Shown piece by piece: positions 41,128-50,304 of a stretch of DNA of 64,000 bases. This stretch comes from Alteromonas sp. IB21 (GTDB lineage Bacteria; Pseudomonadota; Gammaproteobacteria; Enterobacterales; Alteromonadaceae). The stretch lies in the NCBI RefSeq assembly GCF_016405965.1, contig NZ_JAEFCD010000003.1, positions 141,157-205,156 of the forward strand, written 5' to 3'. Both the position numbers and the translations under genes were made by a program. A model generated the notes under the pieces. The model did no database searches. It was not told where the DNA came from and saw only the letters and a list, made by a program, of their open reading frames with translations. How positions within the stretch are numbered: position 1 is the stretch's first letter; each line of letters begins with the position of its first letter.

Positions 41128-41161
41128 AAAAAAACCGCCGGAACGTTACGTTGCGGCGGTT
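41128..41161 (-). terminator. Intrinsic terminator after the POT transporter
   Basis: Stem ACCGCCG / CGGCGGT with an inner AACGT/ACGTT extension and, read leftward, a run of seven T. It lies 45 bp past the stop of the POT gene and ends its transcript before the galE operon. Confidence 0.85.
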
Positions 41162-41205
41162 ATTGTAGGGTAATTGTTCAGCACTTAAAACATGCGAGCA
41201 ACGAA

Positions 41206-42726
41206 TTACGCTTTTTCTTCAATACCTGCTTTTTCCCAGAAACGAGATTTAAAGCTCATTAAGCCAATCACGATAGCAATGGCAATGCTAAATAGGGCAA
41301 TTTGAAGATACAGATCTGGCATTTGCTCTACGTTTTCAGGGTCGAAGTTACCTGACAACAGACCAGCAATAATGTTACCGATAGAGTAAGTCAGTACGAA
41401 TACCCCCATCATTTGGCCTGCAAAACGCTTGGGCGACAGTTTACTTACAGCGCTTAGTGCGACTGGGCTTAAACAAAGCTCACCAACCGTATGTAAGAAG
41501 TAAGTAGTAACTAGCCACATAGGTGCCACTTTAAGCCCCTGGGCAGCGTATTGTGACGCCATAAACATCACTAAGAAACCCGACGCCATAATTACGATAC
41601 CTACTGCACACTTAATGGTGTAAGACGGGTCAATCATTCGCTTAGCAAGGTTAATCCAAAGTGCCGCGAAGAAAGGCGACAAGATGATAATAAATAGCGA
41701 GTTCGATAGTTGGAACCAGACGGTTGGAATTGCGTCCATACCGAATAGGGATGTAATTAGCGAGCCGCTTTCAAGTACGCGGTCTGTATAGTTCTGTGCG
41801 AATAGGTTCAATGAGGAACCTGCTTGCTCGAAACCAGACCAGAAACAGGCTGATGCAACGCACACTAAAAATAGCGCCCACATGCGCTTTTTCTCGTTGT
41901 CGCTCAACTGACCTTTGAAATAAATAAAACCAAAGTAAGCGAAGAAAATAACGGTAAATACAACGGCAACTTGTTGAGCAAGAGCGACAGGCTCGATAAC
42001 AATGGTGCCCATGTGCGCAAGCACAATTACAACAACTGCAAGCGCGACAACGGCCCATACGCCCATCCAAGCGCGCTGCTTAGCCGCACCTTGATATGGG
42101 TTTGCTGGTGCGACAGAGTCAGCCGATAGCGAACGATTACTAAAGTAATATTGAATTAAGCCAATAGCCATACCAATAGCAGCAGCACCAAACGCGTAGT
42201 GCCATCCCCAGTTCTCTTGTAAGTAACCAGTGACAAGGTATGCGATGAGTGAACCTATATTAATACCCATGTAGTAGAGCGCGTATCCACTGTCACGACG
42301 GCCATCGTCATCGCCATATTGCTGACCAACCATCGCCGAGATGTTGGGTTTAAGCAAGCCTGTACCTGAAGCAACAAGGATAAGGCCAACAAAAAATAGG
42401 TTTTGTAAGTCTATAGCAAGTACAACGTGGCCTGCGAAGATGATAATACCGCCATACCACACGGCGCTTTTACCACCAATTAAGCGGTCAGCTAACCAAC
42501 CACCCGGTAGGCCTAAAAAGTACACCGCACCTGTGTATAGACCGTAGATAGCGCCAGCAGTTGCAACAGTAAAACCCAAGCCTTGGGTTTGTAGGCTCGC
42601 TGTCATGAAAAGAACAAGTAGCGCGCGCATACCGTAGTAACTCATGCGCTCCCACATTTCTGTAAAGAATAGCGTTCTTAGGCCCCCTGGATGGCCGAAA
42701 AAGCTAGTATCGTTAGATGGTTTCAT
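41206..42726 (-). CDS. POT-family proton-dependent oligopeptide transporter
   Basis: A 506-residue inner-membrane carrier with about 14 spans. The N-terminus GHPGGLRTLFFTEMWERMSYYGMRALLVLFM has the ExxER-type proton-coupling motif (EMWERMSYYG) of the PTR2/POT family. The second signature lies in DSGYALYYMGINIGSLIAYLVTGYLQENWGWHYAFGAAAIGM. It imports di- and tripeptides with protons, fitting a protein-degrading marine heterotroph. Close to DtpA-DtpD/YjdL types, but the exact substrate range cannot be read. It stands alone with its own terminator. Confidence 0.92.
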   Translation of the reverse strand: MKPSNDTSFFGHPGGLRTLFFTEMWERMSYYGMRALLVLFMTASLQTQGLGFTVATAGAIYGLYTGAVYFLGLPGGWLADRLIGGKSAVWYGGIIIFAGHVVLAIDLQNLFFVGLILVASGTGLLKPNISAMVGQQYGDDDGRRDSGYALYYMGINIGSLIAYLVTGYLQENWGWHYAFGAAAIGMAIGLIQYYFSNRSLSADSVAPANPYQGAAKQRAWMGVWAVVALAVVVIVLAHMGTIVIEPVALAQQVAVVFTVIFFAYFGFIYFKGQLSDNEKKRMWALFLVCVASACFWSGFEQAGSSLNLFAQNYTDRVLESGSLITSLFGMDAIPTVWFQLSNSLFIIILSPFFAALWINLAKRMIDPSYTIKCAVGIVIMASGFLVMFMASQYAAQGLKVAPMWLVTTYFLHTVGELCLSPVALSAVSKLSPKRFAGQMMGVFVLTYSIGNIIAGLLSGNFDPENVEQMPDLYLQIALFSIAIAIVIGLMSFKSRFWEKAGIEEKA

Positions 42727-42878
42727 AATTATATTTTAATTCCATATTGCTTATGGTTGTTATTGTAGAGCACTTATAGGATAGGCTCTTTGATTATAGT
42801 CCGTAAGGCGGATAGCTTCTTATACTAGAGCTTGCTTAAAGACACAAGATTTGGGCGACAAACTTCACTAAAGCAGTG

Positions 42879-42914
42879 TCAATCGACTAAGTATTGAACG
42901 ACTTAGTCGATTGA
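42879..42914. repeat. 14-bp perfect inverted repeat between the POT gene and capsule operon
   Basis: Arms TCAATCGACTAAGT and its exact complement around an eight-base centre. It lies 30 bp past the stop of the last capsule-export gene. There is no U-run on either strand, so it is not a standard terminator; it may be an operator, an RNA-end stabiliser or a termination hairpin. The rest of 42727-42943 is presumed POT promoter. Confidence 0.55.
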
Positions 42915-42943
42915 ACTATTGGTTTGCTAGACAGGTGGGAGCA

Positions 42944-44062
42944 CTAAAGCTCACGGATAGTGGCAACGACAATGCGTATGATGCCGTAAATAAGCAATAG
43001 CGATACACCGAATAATACGAGGTTGTAAATAACCGTCGGATAAGCGTTGTCATCTGGAAGGGTAGGCGATTCTACGGTTACCAAATGTTGGAGCTTTTGG
43101 TATGCCTCGACGCGCGCGTTTTCCAGTGTAATAAGCGATGAAGAGTACGCTTGAATTGCGAGCTGTAGCTGAACCTGAAGATTGCTGTATCGTGCCATGA
43201 GCTCGCTAACAGATAAAGCCTCACTTTCACCTTCAGCCGTACTAATACGCTCTTTCTGCTTCTCGACTTCCCTTTGAAGTGCCGCTATGTCTCGCTTTAT
43301 ATTGATAATTTCTGGTGCGGCATCAGACATCATGGTCGACATTGTACTTAGCTCAGCCTTCTTTTGTGCAAGCGTTGCCTGAAGGGAAAATGCGATTTGC
43401 TGGAAAGCTGCGCCTTCGGCTGAAGGGTCAAGTACATTGTACTTGGATTGGAAGCTTAAAATTTCTGTTTTGGCCTGCTGTAGCTTTTGCTCAACAATTT
43501 CGTGTTCACCTTTAGCAAAAGTGAGTTTCGATTTAGCCAAGTCATTGTTGATGTTGTTAATGAACTCTTCTGCCTTATCCACAATGGCTTGGTTAATTAT
43601 TTTTGCATATTCAGCGTCGAATGCCCGTGTACGCAAGCTAATTACAGACGACGCGGAGTCTACGCTCACTTCAATATGGTCAAGATAAAACTTGTAAAAA
43701 TCTTCCTGTTTATGCGAAGAAGAAAGGCCGCTAAACATATCTGCTTTATCAGACATATAGTGCTCGCGAAGTCCTATCGTTTCATCAAGATACTTGATCA
43801 TATCTGCGGATTGAATGTAGGCCTCAACTAGCTGACTTTCAGTTCCACCTGAGCCACCTGAAACGCCCGCGGCCATGAGAAGAGATGATGGGTCGAAACT
43901 GCTCCCGCCATCGCTGGATTTTACTATTAACTGACTTTTACTTTCATATTGAGGCGCTGCCCAAACAACGAGGTACAAGGCATACAGAACCCAAGGTAAA
44001 ACGAGGATAAGTGTTTTGTGCTTGCTGAGAAGGGCATTGAGCTGTGTAAGAGATTTTTCCAC
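42944..44062 (-). CDS. Capsule polysaccharide export inner-membrane protein (KpsE/CtrB type)
   Basis: A 372-residue polysaccharide co-polymerase (PCP-3). One membrane span near the N-terminus (LILVLPWVLYALYLVVW), a long periplasmic region with heptad coiled-coil segments (about 170-300: KSKLTFAKGEHEIVEQKLQQAKTEI, AQKKAELSTMSTMMSD, REVEKQKERISTAEGE), and a second span at the C-terminus (VIYNLVLFGVSLLLIYGIIRI). KpsE/CtrB/BexC proteins bridge the ABC exporter to the outer-membrane channel. Here the family order is D-M-T-E, all leftward in one operon. Confidence 0.85.
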   Translation of the reverse strand: MEKSLTQLNALLSKHKTLILVLPWVLYALYLVVWAAPQYESKSQLIVKSSDGGSSFDPSSLLMAAGVSGGSGGTESQLVEAYIQSADMIKYLDETIGLREHYMSDKADMFSGLSSSHKQEDFYKFYLDHIEVSVDSASSVISLRTRAFDAEYAKIINQAIVDKAEEFINNINNDLAKSKLTFAKGEHEIVEQKLQQAKTEILSFQSKYNVLDPSAEGAAFQQIAFSLQATLAQKKAELSTMSTMMSDAAPEIINIKRDIAALQREVEKQKERISTAEGESEALSVSELMARYSNLQVQLQLAIQAYSSSLITLENARVEAYQKLQHLVTVESPTLPDDNAYPTVIYNLVLFGVSLLLIYGIIRIVVATIREL

Positions 44063-44074
44063 TGTGTTTTGAAC

Positions 44075-44749
44075 CTATTTAAGTGATTTCTTATTGTCTG
44101 CATCCTGCGTATAAACGTCGATGCCTTCTTCGAGATCGTGATAATAAGTGAGTTTGCCGTCGTCAATGATGACAGCGGATGTACAAAATTCCCGGATTTG
44201 ATCAAGCTCATGGCTTACCATGATTACGCCCGCTTCCTCACTTTTTTCTTTAAGTGATAAACGTGCCTTTTTTCTAAATAGTGGGTCGCCAACCGATGTC
44301 GCTTCATCAATAAGGTAAATATCAAAATTGATATTCATGCAGCACGCAAAGACTAATTTCGCCCTCATGCCTGAAGAGTAAGTACGAACCGGAAGATCAA
44401 AGCGCTTTCCCAGTTCAGCGAACTCTTGTACTTTCTCTTCATAATCAGGAAGGGAACTAACGTTGTTAATTCGTCCAACAAAACGCGTGTTTTCACGTCC
44501 GGTCATTTGAGGATGCACGCCAGTTTGAAGCGCAACGGGCCAAGACATCGCCTTATTTGTCAAAACACGCCCTCTATCCGGGTATTCACTTTTAGCCAGC
44601 ATTCGAAAAAGTGTTGATTTACCCGCGCCATTCTTACCTAAAATAGCAACATTATTTTCGGTAGGAAAATCAAAATTCAGGTTTTTGAATATGTATTGAG
44701 GTCCCATTTTACTGGGGTAACTCTTGGTTAAATTCTCTATTTTTATCAT
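44075..44749 (-). CDS. Capsule ABC exporter ATPase (KpsT/CtrD type)
   Basis: A 224-residue ABC ATPase. Walker A LGKNGAGKSTLFRML, signature TYSSGMRAKLVFACCMNINFDIYLIDEATSVGDPLF (the SSGMRAKL form is typical of polysaccharide exporters) and the H-loop VSHELDQI. LTKSYPSKMGPQYIFKNLNFDFP begins the domain. It powers export of the complete capsule chain across the inner membrane. It overlaps the permease gene by 4 bp and has no O-antigen-type carbohydrate-binding C-terminal domain, which favours a KpsT rather than a Wzt function. Confidence 0.9.
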   Translation of the reverse strand: MIKIENLTKSYPSKMGPQYIFKNLNFDFPTENNVAILGKNGAGKSTLFRMLAKSEYPDRGRVLTNKAMSWPVALQTGVHPQMTGRENTRFVGRINNVSSLPDYEEKVQEFAELGKRFDLPVRTYSSGMRAKLVFACCMNINFDIYLIDEATSVGDPLFRKKARLSLKEKSEEAGVIMVSHELDQIREFCTSAVIIDDGKLTYYHDLEEGIDVYTQDADNKKSLK

Positions 44750-45525
44750 CGAGATAACACCTTCTTCCAGGTGATGTGGTACATCGATAGGCTTAAGAAT
44801 AGGAATGCGATAGTTATTTCAATAACAAAATTTAGCGACACCCCTTTAGTGCCATAAGATTCAAAACAAGCATATCGAGCAAGTTCGTTAAAGTGTACCA
44901 AAGGGTTCCACGTCAAATATGGCCAGTACTCTTCGGGCAAATCTTGTAGGCTAAAAAATACGCATGAGATAAACATCAACGGGCGGGTCAACATTGATTT
45001 AATTTTATCTACTTCCGGAACAAAAGCGGCGGCAATGGCAAAAATCATCCCGATGGATATGGAAAATACCCACAAAAGAAGGAACAGACATATCAATAAA
45101 AGTGGGTCATTGACGGTAAATGTTTCGCCCATTAAATAAAGTGCGAGGCTTAGCAAAGCCACAACTACCACTTTAACGGAAAACTCTAGAAAGCCGGCGG
45201 TGAGTATTGCTGAAATAGGCTGTACTTGCCTAAATGCGTAAAGAGGTTTATTCCGACGGACAGAGGTTGATACAGATTGTAAACACGTAGTAAGGGATTG
45301 TAGACCCACCATTCCAATCATCATAAACAAAAAGAGAGGGATAGAGTGAATGTCATCGCCACTTATTAGCCCTCGTAAATACGATAATGCAAATATAAAG
45401 GCAAACGGCTCCAGGAATGCCCATCCCAGCCCAAACTTATCGTTAAATTTGCTTTGAAGCTCACGCAGGAAAAGCGCGAAAATCACGCCTCGCCATGCGT
45501 AAAGCTGGTCTTTAAACGTTACCAT
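44746..45525 (-). CDS. Capsule ABC exporter permease (KpsM/CtrC type)
   Basis: A 259-residue ABC-2 permease with about six spans. The N-terminus (FALFLRELQSKFNDKFGLGWAFLEPFAFIFALSYLRG) and CVFFSLQDLPEEYWPYLTWNPLVHFNELARYACFESY are characteristic of KpsM/CtrC/BexB. It pairs with the ATPase encoded immediately downstream. One base separates it from the channel protein gene upstream. Confidence 0.9.
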   Translation of the reverse strand: MVTFKDQLYAWRGVIFALFLRELQSKFNDKFGLGWAFLEPFAFIFALSYLRGLISGDDIHSIPLFLFMMIGMVGLQSLTTCLQSVSTSVRRNKPLYAFRQVQPISAILTAGFLEFSVKVVVVALLSLALYLMGETFTVNDPLLLICLFLLLWVFSISIGMIFAIAAAFVPEVDKIKSMLTRPLMFISCVFFSLQDLPEEYWPYLTWNPLVHFNELARYACFESYGTKGVSLNFVIEITIAFLFLSLSMYHITWKKVLSR

Positions 45526-45526
45526 G

Positions 45527-47356
45527 CTAGTTTGTGGCTACGTTAGCTGCAATTGCAATCTGGTAAACGATTTGCGTGATATCTTTAACAGCTTGAAGTA
45601 GCTTAGTGTCGATCGTTGGCAAAACAATAATCTGATCACCCGGCTCTAGCTTGCTGTCATTGCTAGATAGAAACGAATCGTTAATACTGGTAAAAGTAAC
45701 GTTACCGTTTTTACGAACAATTAGTATGCGTTCATCTTCAGCTCGTTCGGTAAAACCGCCAGCCCATGCTACATAGTCCTCTGTGGTCGCGTCTGGGTTA
45801 AACACCACCGATTGTGGAAGCAATACTTCGCCACCCACGTGAACCAAATCTGTCACCTCTGGAATTACAATCGTATCGTTAGGCTCAAGTAGAATATTCG
45901 CAATTTCACCATTTTCTGAAACTACCACTCTTCCTTGAGGCTCAACTTGGCGCGCACGAGCAATAAAGTCAGCAACGAGTTGCGCTTCTTGTGCACGAAT
46001 AGCCCCTTCACCTGTTGAACTGATTGGTGCGGTGAACATACTGCGCTCAAGACGTCGTAACCCTTCCTCAATAATCTCTTTTTGCTTTATTGCTACACTT
46101 TCCCTTAGAAGGTAAATGTTCTGAGTGTCGGAAAGCGTTGTGTCAGCTTCAATATGGTCAAGCACATCGATAAGTCGCGCGCCTTTATCTACCATTACTT
46201 GCGAAGCGCCTGCAAAGGCACCCGCTACATTGATACGATAGATTTGTGGTTCGTGGTCGGCAATATACTCCACTGTATCGCCAGCCCTCAACTCAAGAGA
46301 AGCGAAATCTTCAACACTTAAATATCGTGCGAACTGCTTATTGTTGCGAATACCTGAAACAGAGGCATGAGAGGCAGATTCTCCCGGACGTGCAAAGTAG
46401 TTGACTACATCGCCGTTGAGTTCTTCGTTTGAAAATTCGAAGGTAAAGCTATTGCGAGCGCCGGTTTCAACAACAATAGTGTTGCCTATTGGGTGCACTA
46501 AAATGGTATCTCCATCTTTGAATGAAATTTCAGGGAGCTTACCGTTTCTGAAAAATGCATATAAATCTGCTGAAGCGACGACTTTTCCGTCTCTTACAAT
46601 ATCTATTTGTCTGAAACTACCCCGCTGAAAGTCTATACCTCCAGCGCGTTTTAAGTAATAGAGGACGCTGTCTGAAGCAAGGCCAGCATACTGACCTGGT
46701 CTTAGAACTGGACCTGAAACATACATTGAAACTGGCGTCGATGTCAGCAGGTTCACGTATACATTAACGTCGTTTGTGTAGACTTGTCTGATTTTGGCGG
46801 TCACCGTTTGATTTACGCTACCTGCCGGCGTGTTTGCTATGCGAACTGGACCAATATTCGGAATAAATATGTTCCCTTGGTTATCAACGGTAACCACATC
46901 AGAGAAGTTTACTGCGCCCCAAAGCCAAATCGAAATCTTATCCCCAGGTGCAATTAAGTAATTGTCGTTTAAACCAGAACTGCGCTCTGACTCAAAGCCA
47001 CCGATAAACAAATTAGCGGCAAAGGGCGGGTTTTCCATAGGCGCTTGCGCTGGAAAAACGGTATCAATTGTAGGCTCACCAGGAAGATTGACGCCATTTC
47101 TTGGTTGTGTTGAAAACTGGCCCATCGCGCTCGCCGAACTCGTTGCGCCAGGTAACGTACGCTGCGTTGATATACTAAGAGGGGAAACTGATTGTGCCGT
47201 TGTACTATTTTGAGACTGTTGCGCCCTTTCTCTAAGTTGTTGTAACTGTTCTACGCTTTGTGCAAGTGAACTGCTGATAGATAAGCTGCAAAACAGCCCA
47301 GTGTAAGCGACGAAAGAAATGCTTTTAATAATTGTTCCGATGTCCATAAACTTCAT
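45527..47356 (-). CDS. Polysaccharide export channel protein (KpsD-like, SLBB domains)
   Basis: A 609-residue protein with a signal peptide (ISFVAYTGLFCSLSISSSLAQS) and no lipobox. The poly-export domain is YLIAPGDKISIWLWGAVNFSDVVTVDNQGNIFIPNIGPVRIANTPAGSVNQTVTAKIRQVYT. SLBB-type repeats follow (VYVNLLTSTPVSMYVSGPVLRPGQYAGLASDSVLYYLKRAGG and DLVHVGGEVLLPQSVVFNPDATTEDYVAWAGGF). Such proteins form the periplasmic/outer-membrane conduit for capsule export. KpsD (558 aa) is the closest in length and lack of lipidation. The start could also be the ATG at 47347. First or second gene of the leftward operon. Confidence 0.88.
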   Translation of the reverse strand: MKFMDIGTIIKSISFVAYTGLFCSLSISSSLAQSVEQLQQLRERAQQSQNSTTAQSVSPLSISTQRTLPGATSSASAMGQFSTQPRNGVNLPGEPTIDTVFPAQAPMENPPFAANLFIGGFESERSSGLNDNYLIAPGDKISIWLWGAVNFSDVVTVDNQGNIFIPNIGPVRIANTPAGSVNQTVTAKIRQVYTNDVNVYVNLLTSTPVSMYVSGPVLRPGQYAGLASDSVLYYLKRAGGIDFQRGSFRQIDIVRDGKVVASADLYAFFRNGKLPEISFKDGDTILVHPIGNTIVVETGARNSFTFEFSNEELNGDVVNYFARPGESASHASVSGIRNNKQFARYLSVEDFASLELRAGDTVEYIADHEPQIYRINVAGAFAGASQVMVDKGARLIDVLDHIEADTTLSDTQNIYLLRESVAIKQKEIIEEGLRRLERSMFTAPISSTGEGAIRAQEAQLVADFIARARQVEPQGRVVVSENGEIANILLEPNDTIVIPEVTDLVHVGGEVLLPQSVVFNPDATTEDYVAWAGGFTERAEDERILIVRKNGNVTFTSINDSFLSSNDSKLEPGDQIIVLPTIDTKLLQAVKDITQIVYQIAIAANVATN

Positions 47357-47369
47357 TTACTTATTCACC

Positions 47370-47759
47370 TTACGCATTAGTAGAAGCAACCAGAGGAGAA
47401 ATCACTCGCCATTGCCCATCACGCTGGCAAGTGGTTATTTTTTTCTGTGTTGCAGAAGCGCTGATTTCACCTTCTTGTAAAGAAAAGCGAATACATTTAT
47501 TGCCTGTTGCCGAGACATAATGTTTAATCGCAGTGTACTCACTGCCGTCAAAACGTATTGAAAATGAAGTTTTAGAATCGAAATATACATTAGCTTTTGG
47601 AATATTTATTGCAAGCTCTTTGTCTGGTGCAAGCGAGTAGGCGAGCGAAGAATGCACCAAAGGAATGTCAGCTTTGGTAACTGTGGGGGAGTTTGTGCAC
47701 CCGGAACCGAACACAATAATTGCGAACGGCAACATAAAACGTGTGAAGTGTTTGAACAT
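47370..47759 (-). CDS. Small lipoprotein of the capsule export operon
   Basis: A 129-residue protein with a lipoprotein signal (LPFAIIVFGSGC lipobox) and a beta-rich mature part (ELAINIPKANVYFDSKTSFSIRFDGSEYTAIKHYVSATGNKCIRFSLQEGE, then KKITTCQRDGQWRVISPLV). Two cysteines about 29 apart could form a disulfide. I do not recognise a named family. It sits 13 bp upstream of the channel protein gene in the same direction, so it is probably the first gene of the export operon and may help anchor or assemble the channel in the outer membrane; that role is inferred from context. Confidence 0.78.
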   Translation of the reverse strand: MFKHFTRFMLPFAIIVFGSGCTNSPTVTKADIPLVHSSLAYSLAPDKELAINIPKANVYFDSKTSFSIRFDGSEYTAIKHYVSATGNKCIRFSLQEGEISASATQKKITTCQRDGQWRVISPLVASTNA

Positions 47760-48244
47760 TAGCTTTCATATCCATATAGCAATTTCGCGCTAGAATAACA
47801 TAAGTTTTGAAAAAAGCATGTTTGCCGTCTCAATTGCTACATAGTTTAAAGCATTCGAATCGCGTCCATATGATTGTTAACGTGTAAGCTAATAAGTTAG
47901 TCGTCAATGAGATGGCGACAGCCTCAACTTGGATAACCTTTTCATAATTGGGTTAGCAAATGTGCTTTTACAGCAAATGGCTTGAGTTCGGCGATTTTAA
48001 ATATAAAAAAAGGCTGTTTTTAGGGGGTATTTTTATGATTAAGGTGGTTACTCAACCAAATGTTTTATATCATTACAAAGTTTTCTATCCACAATTTAAA
48101 AAAACGCCCTCGTCGCACTGGTAGAAATGGAAGTTGTAAAAAAATGGAAGCAAGGTTTAAGTTTTTAATGATGTTTTTGAATGCACTGATCGATATGAAA
48201 GCGAAACACGTTTTCTGCGTCGGTGACGAGAGGTCGTGTCTTTT
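47760..48244. other. Divergent intergenic region, no gene seen
   Basis: About 480 bp between the leftward capsule export operon and the rightward WecA-like gene. It must contain both promoters. I find no JUMPstart/ops element (GGCGGTAGCGT) that would point to RfaH control. A 63-codon frame near 48060-48251 has no ribosome site and no recognisable product. A/T runs near 48005-48040 flank GGCTG/GGGGG bases but form no convincing hairpin. Confidence 0.5.
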
Positions 48245-49306
48245 ATGCTAACGTATTTGCAGTTTGTTCCACTGTTTACTGCATTTTTTGTTGCGCTAAT
48301 TCTTTTAGTAGTGATGACGCCATTGGCACATCAATTTGGTTTAGTCGATCAACCTTCTGCGCGCAAACGCCATGCTGGTATCGTGCCTCTAACCGGAGGT
48401 GTCGCAATATTTATGGCCGTGCTAGTGGCAAGTGTTGCGACAGATGTTTGGATGAAAAACAATCCTTTGTTTTTCACTGCTTCTGCGTTTATTGTTTTAC
48501 TCGGTATGTTAGATGACCGCTTTGATTTGAGTGCAAAAGGCCGTTTGATGTGTCAATTTGGTGTTGCGGCAATCATGGCTTGGAGTGCTCAAAACTACAT
48601 TACGTCGTTAGGCAATATTTTTGGTTCAGGTGACGTGTTGCTTGGGTTTGGCGGTTATTTCTTTACCATTATTTGTGTTGTCGGCGTTATCAACGCGTTC
48701 AACATGATAGACGGTATCGATGGCTTGGCAGGTGGAATGAGTCTAGTCATTTTGCTCACGGTTTCTGGCTTTCTAATTTTTACAGGGAACGGCGCGTCCA
48801 TAATGGAACCCCTTATTATCGTAGCCGCTATCGTTCCATTCCTCGCCTTTAATTTAAGTTGGAAAGGTTTCAGAGGAAATAAGATTTTCATGGGTGATGC
48901 AGGGAGCATGTTTGTCGGTCTTACTATTGTTTGGCTGCTCGTGGACCATACCCAAGGAGAAGCAGCCGCATTTAGACCGATTACCGCCGTATGGTTGGTG
49001 GGATTGCCTCTGATGGATATGGCTGCGATCATGTATCGTCGGGCGCGAAAAGGTCAATCTATGCTTAAACCGGATCGCCAACACCTTCACAATATTTTCA
49101 TGCGAGCTGGACTAAGCAGTAGGAAGTCACTGGTGGCAATCCTAATTTTAAGTGCGTGCTACTGCCTCATAGGTATTCTTGGTGAAGTTTATCAAGTAAC
49201 AGAAGCAATAATGTTCTGGGGCTTTATTAGCTTGCTAATTGTTTACAGTCTTGTAATCCAGCACATCTGGAGCGTACTTCGTTTCGTTAAGCGTCTAATA
49301 GCTTAG
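48245..49306 (+). CDS. WecA-like undecaprenyl-phosphate sugar-1-phosphate transferase
   Basis: A 353-residue polytopic enzyme of the MraY/WecA family (about 11 spans) that links a HexNAc-1-phosphate, usually GlcNAc, to undecaprenyl phosphate. Motifs: LVDQPSARKRHAGIVPLTGGVAIF, LLGMLDDRFDLSAKGR (DDxxD-like), NAFNMIDGIDGLAGG, NKIFMGDAGSMFVGL and the C-terminal KPDRQHLHNIFMRAG (WecA HIHH-like loop). Start: ATG at 48245 with GAGAGG 11 nt upstream; a GTG at 48236 is possible but too close to that site. It should initiate a lipid-linked glycan extended by the two following glycosyltransferases. Confidence 0.88.
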   Translation: MLTYLQFVPLFTAFFVALILLVVMTPLAHQFGLVDQPSARKRHAGIVPLTGGVAIFMAVLVASVATDVWMKNNPLFFTASAFIVLLGMLDDRFDLSAKGRLMCQFGVAAIMAWSAQNYITSLGNIFGSGDVLLGFGGYFFTIICVVGVINAFNMIDGIDGLAGGMSLVILLTVSGFLIFTGNGASIMEPLIIVAAIVPFLAFNLSWKGFRGNKIFMGDAGSMFVGLTIVWLLVDHTQGEAAAFRPITAVWLVGLPLMDMAAIMYRRARKGQSMLKPDRQHLHNIFMRAGLSSRKSLVAILILSACYCLIGILGEVYQVTEAIMFWGFISLLIVYSLVIQHIWSVLRFVKRLIA

Positions 49307-49357
49307 ATTAGTAAAACCGTAGCCGTCTGGATAAAATCTCTGTAACATATCTCAAGT

Positions 49358-49386
49358 AAAAGCGCATTCATTAGCGCTTTTATTTT
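49358..49386 (+). terminator. Intrinsic terminator after the WecA-like gene
   Basis: Stem AAAAGCGC / GCGCTTTT with an eight-base loop, then ATTTT, 51 bp past the stop. It would partly separate the WecA-like gene from the glycosyltransferases. Confidence 0.75.
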
Positions 49387-49416
49387 CTTCGTTACTTATT
49401 TTGCTGGTAAAAATAC

Positions 49417-50304
49417 TTGATAAATCAATTCTCTATTCTCCACAATAAAAATAAAAAACAGCATGTTGAATCGATTGTAGCCATGGCGGTTTATCAAGCT
49501 GATAATACAAGCTGGATCAGCGAAGCGGTAGAGAGTATTTTAGCGCAAACCTACACTGATTTTTTGTTCATGATTGTGGTGGATGGGCCTGTTCCGCAAG
49601 TTATTACAGACGCGCTTAATGAAGCCGCAGCGAGCGATGATAGGGTGATTATAGGGCAAAACAGTCATAATATCGGTTTAGCGAGCAGTATGAACTCTGC
49701 TATTGAGTTCGCTATGCAGTTTACTCCCTCTTTTTTCGTAAGGATGGATGCTGACGATGTATCTGAAGAGCATCGATTGCTGCGCCAAATCACGTATTTA
49801 AAGAAGCATAGTAATATATCTATCTTAGGGTCTGCACTAACCGAGATTAACGAAAGTGGTGATAAAGTAGGTGCACGTGTAATGCCTGCTTCCCACCGAC
49901 AAATAGTGCGTATATTGCCTCGCCGCTGCTCGCTAAATCATCCTACTGTCGTAATCAGGTTTAATGTCTTTACGGACGGCCATCGCTATGACGGTGAGCT
50001 GCTTAACACGCAAGACTACTTTCTATGGATAACGTTGGCGTCGAAAGGATACGTATTTAGAAACTTAAAAGACAGACTGCTCAAATTTAGGCGAGTAAAC
50101 AATTTTTACAAACGCCGAGGTTTAAGTAAGTCACTTAATGAATTTAAGGCTCGTCTATATGCGATTACCAAGCTCAGACAGTTTTCACCCTACAATTTTA
50201 TATATGCCTGTGGCGTACTGTCATTACGTCTAATGCCGGGGAAAGTGGTTAAGCTTGCCTACAAACTGGATAGGCACTTATTAGAAAGGTTTGGTAAACA
50301 TTGA
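49417..50304 (+). CDS. Family 2 glycosyltransferase
   Basis: A 295-residue GT-A fold glycosyltransferase. ESIVAMAVYQADNTSWISEAVESILAQTYTDFLFMIVVDGP is the first strand and helix; NIGLASSMNSAIEFAM and RMDADDVSEEHRL (DxD as DADD) bind the nucleotide sugar; SLNHPTVVIR and LNTQDYFLWITLASKG complete the family pattern. Start is TTG at 49417; a later ATG at 49483 would remove the first beta strand, so I reject it. Sugar specificity is unknown (beta-GlcNAc/Gal-type transferases look similar). It overlaps the next glycosyltransferase by 4 bp (TTGA). Confidence 0.87.
   Translation: MINQFSILHNKNKKQHVESIVAMAVYQADNTSWISEAVESILAQTYTDFLFMIVVDGPVPQVITDALNEAAASDDRVIIGQNSHNIGLASSMNSAIEFAMQFTPSFFVRMDADDVSEEHRLLRQITYLKKHSNISILGSALTEINESGDKVGARVMPASHRQIVRILPRRCSLNHPTVVIRFNVFTDGHRYDGELLNTQDYFLWITLASKGYVFRNLKDRLLKFRRVNNFYKRRGLSKSLNEFKARLYAITKLRQFSPYNFIYACGVLSLRLMPGKVVKLAYKLDRHLLERFGKH

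Noticed and set aside
48060..48251. 63-codon frame upstream of the WecA-like gene
   Set aside because: No ribosome site and no recognisable product; it overlaps the WecA-like start.
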